Assembly (NCBI RefSeq): GCF_020733635.1
Contig: NZ_JAJFZL010000001.1
Location: 2,852,001 to 2,916,000, forward strand
DNA length: 64,000 nucleotides
Direction of reading: 5' to 3'
From: Nocardia spumae
Lineage (GTDB): Bacteria > Actinomycetota > Actinomycetes > Mycobacteriales > Mycobacteriaceae
Below are positions 59,782 to 64,000 of this stretch, one piece after another. The notes beneath the pieces are model-generated. The model did not search any database. It saw nothing but the letters and a program-made list of their open reading frames with translations, and had not been told where the DNA came from. The translations under genes and the position numbers were made by a program. Numbering within the stretch: position 1 is the stretch's first letter; each line of letters opens with the position of its first letter.

Positions 59782-61308
59782 ATGACCACACGTTTCGCGC
59801 GCACTCCCGCCGACGACGAATCCCCGACCTCCGCCGCCCAGGCCGCCGCGCCGGCCACCGAACACCACGCCGTCGTCGTTCTCGGCGCGGGCTTCGGCGG
59901 GATCGGCCTGGCGATCAAACTGCGGCAGGCCGGGTTCGAGGATCTGGTGCTGCTGGAACGGGCCTCCGATCTCGGTGGCACCTGGCAGGCCAACACCTAT
60001 CCGGGCTGCGCCTGCGATGTGCCCTCGCAGCTCTACAGCTATTCGTTCGCTCCGAATCCGGACTGGTCGCGCACCTACGGGCGGCAGCCGGAGATCTTGG
60101 AGTACATCCGGGCGGTGGCCACCGAACACGATGTGGTGCGCCATATCCGGCTGAATACCGAACTGCTGGAGGCTCGTTGGGACGAGGAGCAGTCGCTGTG
60201 GCGGATCGAGACCTCACGGGGAGCGCTCACCGCGGACTTCTTCATCGCGGCCGCGGGCATCTTCGCCGAGGCGAAGTACCCGTCGCTGCCGGGCCTGGAC
60301 GGTTTCGAGGGCACGGCCTTCCATTCGCTGCACTGGGACCACGACCACGACCTGTCGGGGCAGCGGGTCGCGGTGATCGGCACCGGGGCCTCCGCCGTGC
60401 AGTTCATTCCCGAGATCGCGCCGAAGGTGGCCGCGCTCACGGTATTCCAGCGGTCCGCGCCGTGGATCGTGCCGCGGATGGACCGGCCCACCATCGGCCT
60501 GGAACGGGAGCTGCTGCGCCGGGTCCCGCTGGCGCAGAAGCTGGTGCGGGGCACCTGGTACTCGCTGATCGAGGGCTTCGGACTGGTGGGATTCGTCGAC
60601 AACCGCTTCCGGCATCCCTACGAGCTGCTCGGCCGGTTCCAGTTGCGCCGCCAGATCCGCGATCCGCGGCTGCGAGCGCGCGTGACCCCGGACTACATGA
60701 TCGGCTGTAAGCGCGCCATCTTCTCCGACGCCTACCTGCCAGCGCTCGATCGCGACAATGTCGAGGTGGTCACCGACGGTGTGGCCGAGGTCGGGCCGCG
60801 GTCCATCCGGACCCGCGCGGGGGACGAGATCCCGGTCGACACCATCATCTTCGGCACCGGCTTCGAACCCATCGCCTCGGCCTTCGAACGGATCACCGGC
60901 CGCGACGGGGTCACGATCGCGCAGCTACAGCGAGCCCGGCCCCGGACCTATCTGGGTGCGGCCGTCGCCGGGTTCCCGAACTTCTTCTGCACGCTCGGGC
61001 CGTTCGGGGCCGCGGGCAACCAGTCGGCGGTATACATGATCGAATCGCAGATCGCCTATATCGTCGACGCCCTGACATCGTGCCGCGAACGCGGTGCGCG
61101 CCGGGTGGAAGTGCGAGCCGCCCAGCAGGAGTCGTTCGTGGCGGAGATGAATCAGCGCAGTGCGGCCACGGTCTGGCTCACCGGCGGGTGCCAGAGTTAC
61201 TACACCACCGCCGAGGGCGGCAACGCCGGGCTCTATCCCGGCTGGAGTTTCGAATACCGCAGACGGACCAGGCATTTCGATGCCGACGCATACGAGGTGA
61301 GGGTGTGA
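59782..61308 (+). CDS. Baeyer-Villiger-type flavin monooxygenase
   Basis: 508 residues. GAGFGGIGLAIKLRQAGF (FAD site ~38), the BVMO fingerprint FxGxxxHxxxW as FEGTAFHSLHW at ~175, GTGASAVQFIPEIAP (NADPH site) and IIFGTGFEP. Family members oxidise ketones to esters or hydroxylate heteroatoms using NADPH and O2. ATG 59782 is preferred; GTG 59761 is in frame. It overlaps the SDR gene by one base (TGATG). Layout recalls the mycobacterial mymA-type operon (FMO with SDR). Confidence 0.9.
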   Translation: MTTRFARTPADDESPTSAAQAAAPATEHHAVVVLGAGFGGIGLAIKLRQAGFEDLVLLERASDLGGTWQANTYPGCACDVPSQLYSYSFAPNPDWSRTYGRQPEILEYIRAVATEHDVVRHIRLNTELLEARWDEEQSLWRIETSRGALTADFFIAAAGIFAEAKYPSLPGLDGFEGTAFHSLHWDHDHDLSGQRVAVIGTGASAVQFIPEIAPKVAALTVFQRSAPWIVPRMDRPTIGLERELLRRVPLAQKLVRGTWYSLIEGFGLVGFVDNRFRHPYELLGRFQLRRQIRDPRLRARVTPDYMIGCKRAIFSDAYLPALDRDNVEVVTDGVAEVGPRSIRTRAGDEIPVDTIIFGTGFEPIASAFERITGRDGVTIAQLQRARPRTYLGAAVAGFPNFFCTLGPFGAAGNQSAVYMIESQIAYIVDALTSCRERGARRVEVRAAQQESFVAEMNQRSAATVWLTGGCQSYYTTAEGGNAGLYPGWSFEYRRRTRHFDADAYEVRV

Positions 61309-62183
61309 TGACAGCGCTGTCGATGAACCCGTTCGGCTGGTTCGACCGGAGCACCTACGACGTCGAAGGCAAGGTCGTGCTGATCACCGGCGCCGCGCAG
61401 GGTATCGGGCGGGAACTGGCGGCGATCCTGCATCGGCGTGGCGCCCAGGTGATCATCGCCGATATCGACGAATCGGCCGCGCGCGCCGCCGCGGACGAGC
61501 TGGGCCCGCGGGCGCACGCCGTCGGCGCCGACGTCGCCGATCGCGCCCGTATGCGGTCGGTGATCGCCGAGACGCTCGACGGGTTCGGCGGTCTCGACGT
61601 CGTGGTCGCCAATGCGGGGGTGACGCCGGTGCCGGCCACCCTGCGGACCATGGATCCCGCGGACTTCGACCGGGTGATCGGCATCAACCTCACCGGTGCG
61701 TTCAACACCGTCCATCCCGCGCTCGACGCCGTCGTGCGGGCCCGCGGACATGTGGTCGTGGTGTCCTCGTGTGCCGCCTTCGCCCCCGGCATGGGTGGTT
61801 CGCCGTACATGACCAGCAAAGCCGGCGTCGAGCAGCTGGGCCGGGCGCTGCGGGTGGAACTCGGTGGTAGTGGGGCGAGCGCGGGTATCGCCTACTTCGG
61901 CATCGTCGAGACGGCGATGACCCACGACATGCTCGATGCCGACGATCTGGGCCGGCAGCTGGACGGATTGCTGCCGTGGCCGTTGAACGTGCGCATCACC
62001 GCCGCGGAGGCGGCGCGCACCATCGCCGACGGCATCGCCCATCGCGCCGCGCGCACCATCGCCCCGAGCGGCTGGGAACCGTACGCGCTGCTGCGCGGTG
62101 CGATCAACGTCGCACTCGACAGCCGGCTGGCGGCCAGCTCCACCGTGCACCGGATCCTGCGCGAGATCGAGCGACGTGGGTGA
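61308..62183 (+). CDS. short-chain dehydrogenase/reductase
   Basis: 291 residues, classical SDR. TGAAQGIGREL (cofactor), NAG in VVANAGVTP, IGINLTGAFN, catalytic Ser in VVSSCAAFAPG and YMTSK (YxxxK). The Asp in VIIADIDES favours NAD. Coupled to the BVMO by TGATG, it may make the ketone for, or use the product of, that enzyme. It is convergent with the mftD-linked SDR, 21 bases away. Confidence 0.9.
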   Translation: MTALSMNPFGWFDRSTYDVEGKVVLITGAAQGIGRELAAILHRRGAQVIIADIDESAARAAADELGPRAHAVGADVADRARMRSVIAETLDGFGGLDVVVANAGVTPVPATLRTMDPADFDRVIGINLTGAFNTVHPALDAVVRARGHVVVVSSCAAFAPGMGGSPYMTSKAGVEQLGRALRVELGGSGASAGIAYFGIVETAMTHDMLDADDLGRQLDGLLPWPLNVRITAAEAARTIADGIAHRAARTIAPSGWEPYALLRGAINVALDSRLAASSTVHRILREIERRG

Positions 62184-62204
62184 GCGTGCGGCCGCCGCGC
62201 GCAC

Positions 62205-62993
62205 CTAGCCGAGGAACCCGCCGTCGGCGTGGACGACACTGCCGGTGACGGCGGCGGATTCGGGTGAACACAACCAGGCGACGACGCGAGCGACCTCATC
62301 GGGTTCGAGAATTCGGTCGAGGAGTTGATGGGTCGCGAAGTCGTCGACCGCGTCGAGGTCGTAGAGCCGCGCGGTCTCGGTGAGCAGGGCGGTGCGGGTG
62401 GAGCCGGGAGAAACGGCCGTGGCGGTGACGCCGGTACCGCGCAGATCGTGGGCCAGTCCCTTGATCAGCCCGACCACGGCGTGTTTGGCGGCACTGTACC
62501 CCGACAGCTGCCACATGCCGTGATGAGCCGCGGCGGAGGCGATTCCGATGAACCGCCCGGTATGCGGTCCGGGACCGGCGAGCATGGCCGGGATGGCCGC
62601 GCGCGCGAGATTCGCCATGCCGTGGACGCCGACGTCGAACATCGGCGCCCAGTCCGCGGTGGTCGTTTCCCACAGTGGCCGCCCGCCCGTCATGACCGCC
62701 GCGGCGGCTACCGCGGCATCGAGCCGGCCGAAACGCTCGCGGGCGAGTTCCACTGCCGTGGTGAGGTTTTCCGGGATGCGCACGTCGCCGGGCAGGTCGA
62801 CGACCGCGCCACGATAGGGGGCGGCCACCGCGGCCAGCTCGTCGCGGGTGCCGAGCCGGTAGCCGAGGGCGGGATCGTCGTGGCAGCGGTCCACGGCCAC
62901 CACCCGCCAGCCCTCGGTCGCGAGCCGATGCACGGTAGCGGCGCCGATTCCGCGCGCCGCGCCCGTGACAACGGCGACCGGCGGCGCGTCCAC
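62205..62993 (-). CDS. mycofactocin-coupled short-chain dehydrogenase
   Basis: 262 residues. VVTGAARGIGAATVHRLATEGWRVVAVDRC (cofactor), AAAVMTGGRPLWETTTADW, GIASAAAHHGMWQLSGYSAAKHAVVGLIKG with YSAAK, and HADGGFLG. GTG 62993 shares one base with the mftD stop, and there the frame makes sense; reading further upstream is antisense of mftD. SDRs in mycofactocin loci hold NAD tightly and pass electrons to mycofactocin. Alcohol substrate unknown. Confidence 0.83.
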   Translation of the reverse strand: MDAPPVAVVTGAARGIGAATVHRLATEGWRVVAVDRCHDDPALGYRLGTRDELAAVAAPYRGAVVDLPGDVRIPENLTTAVELARERFGRLDAAVAAAAVMTGGRPLWETTTADWAPMFDVGVHGMANLARAAIPAMLAGPGPHTGRFIGIASAAAHHGMWQLSGYSAAKHAVVGLIKGLAHDLRGTGVTATAVSPGSTRTALLTETARLYDLDAVDDFATHQLLDRILEPDEVARVVAWLCSPESAAVTGSVVHADGGFLG

Positions 62994-64000
62994 TACATAC
63001 CCCGGGTGAATCCGTCGGGCACGATGACGTCCTCGGGGGACAGGTCGTGGATCGAGGAATGCCCGAGCCCGTAGAGGGCGGAGTCGATGCCCTGCCGCAG
63101 CACCTCGAGCACGTTGTGCACGCCGCGATCGCCGGCCGCGGCCATACCCCACAGGTACGGACGTCCGATCATCACGGCCCGGGCGCCGAGTGCGACGGCC
63201 TTGACCACGTCGCTGCCGCGGCGCACACCGCCGTCGAGCAGGATCTCGACCTGGCCGCCGACCGCCTGGACCACGCTGGGGAGCATGCGGATCGCGGCCG
63301 GGGTGGTGTCGAGGTTGTTGCCGCCGTGGTTGGACACCGAGAGGGCGGTGGCGCCGATATCGACGGCGCGTTTGGCGTCGTCGGGGCGGCCGATCCCCTT
63401 GATCAGGAACGGCCCGTCCCACTGTTGCCGCAACCAGGCCAAATCGTCCCAGGTGGGGGGCGGGGTGCCCATCCATTCGCCGTAGGCGCCGAAGAAGGTC
63501 GGGCCCTGCTGTCCGCGCGCGACGAGGTTGGGGGTGGTGAGGTCGGGCAGTTTCCCGGAGCGGGCGAATCGCAGCAGCCAGCCGGGCTTGGTCACCACCT
63601 GCGGTGCGAACCGTACGGCGGTCTTCACATCGATCTTCTCCGGCAACGGCGGGCTGCCCCAGTCGCGGGCGGTGGCGAACACCCAGTCCAGCGTGACGAT
63701 GATGCCCTTGGCGCCGGCTTCGCGGGCTCGGTCGAGGCGGGCGACCATGTCGTCTTTGCCGCCGAGCCAATAGATCTGGAAGAAGGTCTTGTCGTTGGCG
63801 GCGACGACCTCCTCGATCGGCTTGGAGCCGAACGAGGACAGTCCGAGCGCGGTGCCCGACATGGCGGCGCCGCGCGCGACGCCGACCTCGCCGGCCGGGT
63901 CGACCGCCTGCACGCCGGTGGGCGAGCAGATCACCGGCATCGAGATCTCTTGTCCGAGTACGGTTGTGCCGAGTTCGCGGGTGGCGGGCAGATCGGCGAT
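62993..64000 (-). CDS. mftD: pre-mycofactocin synthase MftD (start outside window)
   Basis: The last 335 residues of an FMN-dependent alpha-hydroxy-acid dehydrogenase; the frame is open at the window edge (IADLPATRELGTTVLGQEIS). FFQIYWLGGKDDM, GIIVTLDWVFATARDWG, FLIKGIGRPDDAKRA and SNHGGNNLDTTPAAIRML (His of the active site) identify the barrel, and LYGLGHSSIHDLSPEDVIVPDGF is the MftD-type C-terminus. MftD oxidatively deaminates the Val-Tyr intermediate to the redox-active pre-mycofactocin. The next gene on this strand is the SDR, not mftE. Confidence 0.87.
   Translation of the reverse strand: MADLPATRELGTTVLGQEISMPVICSPTGVQAVDPAGEVGVARGAAMSGTALGLSSFGSKPIEEVVAANDKTFFQIYWLGGKDDMVARLDRAREAGAKGIIVTLDWVFATARDWGSPPLPEKIDVKTAVRFAPQVVTKPGWLLRFARSGKLPDLTTPNLVARGQQGPTFFGAYGEWMGTPPPTWDDLAWLRQQWDGPFLIKGIGRPDDAKRAVDIGATALSVSNHGGNNLDTTPAAIRMLPSVVQAVGGQVEILLDGGVRRGSDVVKAVALGARAVMIGRPYLWGMAAAGDRGVHNVLEVLRQGIDSALYGLGHSSIHDLSPEDVIVPDGFTRGM

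Noticed and set aside
62994..63770. N-terminal extension of the SDR
   Set aside because: It is an out-of-frame reading of mftD; the SDR Rossmann motif begins just after GTG 62993.

Overview
The window is GC-rich actinobacterial DNA and looks like a chromosomal segment of a mycolic-acid-containing Nocardiaceae, most likely Nocardia or a close relative. The evidence is a complete DosR/DevR-type dormancy system, a mycofactocin synthase gene (mftD), F420-type luciferase-like enzymes, a mycothiol-nitroreductase-like thioredoxin-fold protein and an mmpL-type transporter. No rRNA, tRNA, CRISPR array, transposase or integrase was recognised. Both edges cut genes: a TetR regulator at base 1 and mftD at base 64000.

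Layout. 1-4.1 kb: three TetR regulators beside a SnoaL-like and a secreted SRPBCC protein; two of them have palindromic operators in divergent promoters. 4.1-9 kb: general-stress module with a SigF-type sigma factor, a CsbD-like protein, a STAS anti-anti-sigma factor, an RsbW-like anti-sigma factor, a PoxB-like enzyme and two SigF-type promoter candidates. 9.1-13.5 kb: F420-type oxidoreductase, haem-oxygenase-like diiron protein coupled to a CDGSH Fe-S protein, a HemK2-like methyltransferase, an epimerase and a five-copy 24-bp tandem repeat. 13.5-16.3 kb: small and secreted proteins and an orphan PhoU. 16.3-20.4 kb: a phage-type wall-active cassette (LysB-like hydrolase, GH25/LysA-like lysozyme with two C-terminal repeats, DUF4185 protein) with no other phage genes. 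20.4-25 kb: protein kinase, thioredoxin-fold protein under a CsoR-like operator, two overlapping GAF-ANTAR proteins and a GyrI-like/DUF302 fusion.

25-40.5 kb is a dormancy island: four tandem universal stress proteins, two Acg-type nitroreductases, an Rv1733c-like membrane protein, DevS-like GAF kinase, DevR-like regulator, PNPOx-like protein, Rv0079-like ribosome hibernation factor and a glutamine-dependent NAD synthetase. Ten GGGACYWWNGGCCC-like boxes lie 30-85 bases upstream of start codons in it, so the island probably carries both the oxygen/redox sensor pair and most of its local regulon.

40.5-49.2 kb: CmtR-like/CDF metal module, MarR/MMPL pair, PadR-DUF1048-ABC export operon and a VOC protein. 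49.2-58.1 kb: an IclR regulator divergent from an eight-gene operon with a sulfonate-type ABC importer, a DszB-like desulfinase with the Cys-His-Arg residues retained, two SsuD-like monooxygenases, a class II aldolase and a second, cytoplasmic binding-protein homologue. This is the best candidate for an undescribed system: uptake and C-S bond cleavage of an unknown organosulfur compound. 58-62.2 kb: a TetR-controlled operon of PDR/VanB-type reductase, Baeyer-Villiger-type monooxygenase and SDR, convergent with mftD and its coupled SDR at the right edge.

Functional assignments rest on motif reading and family memory; no database search was run.
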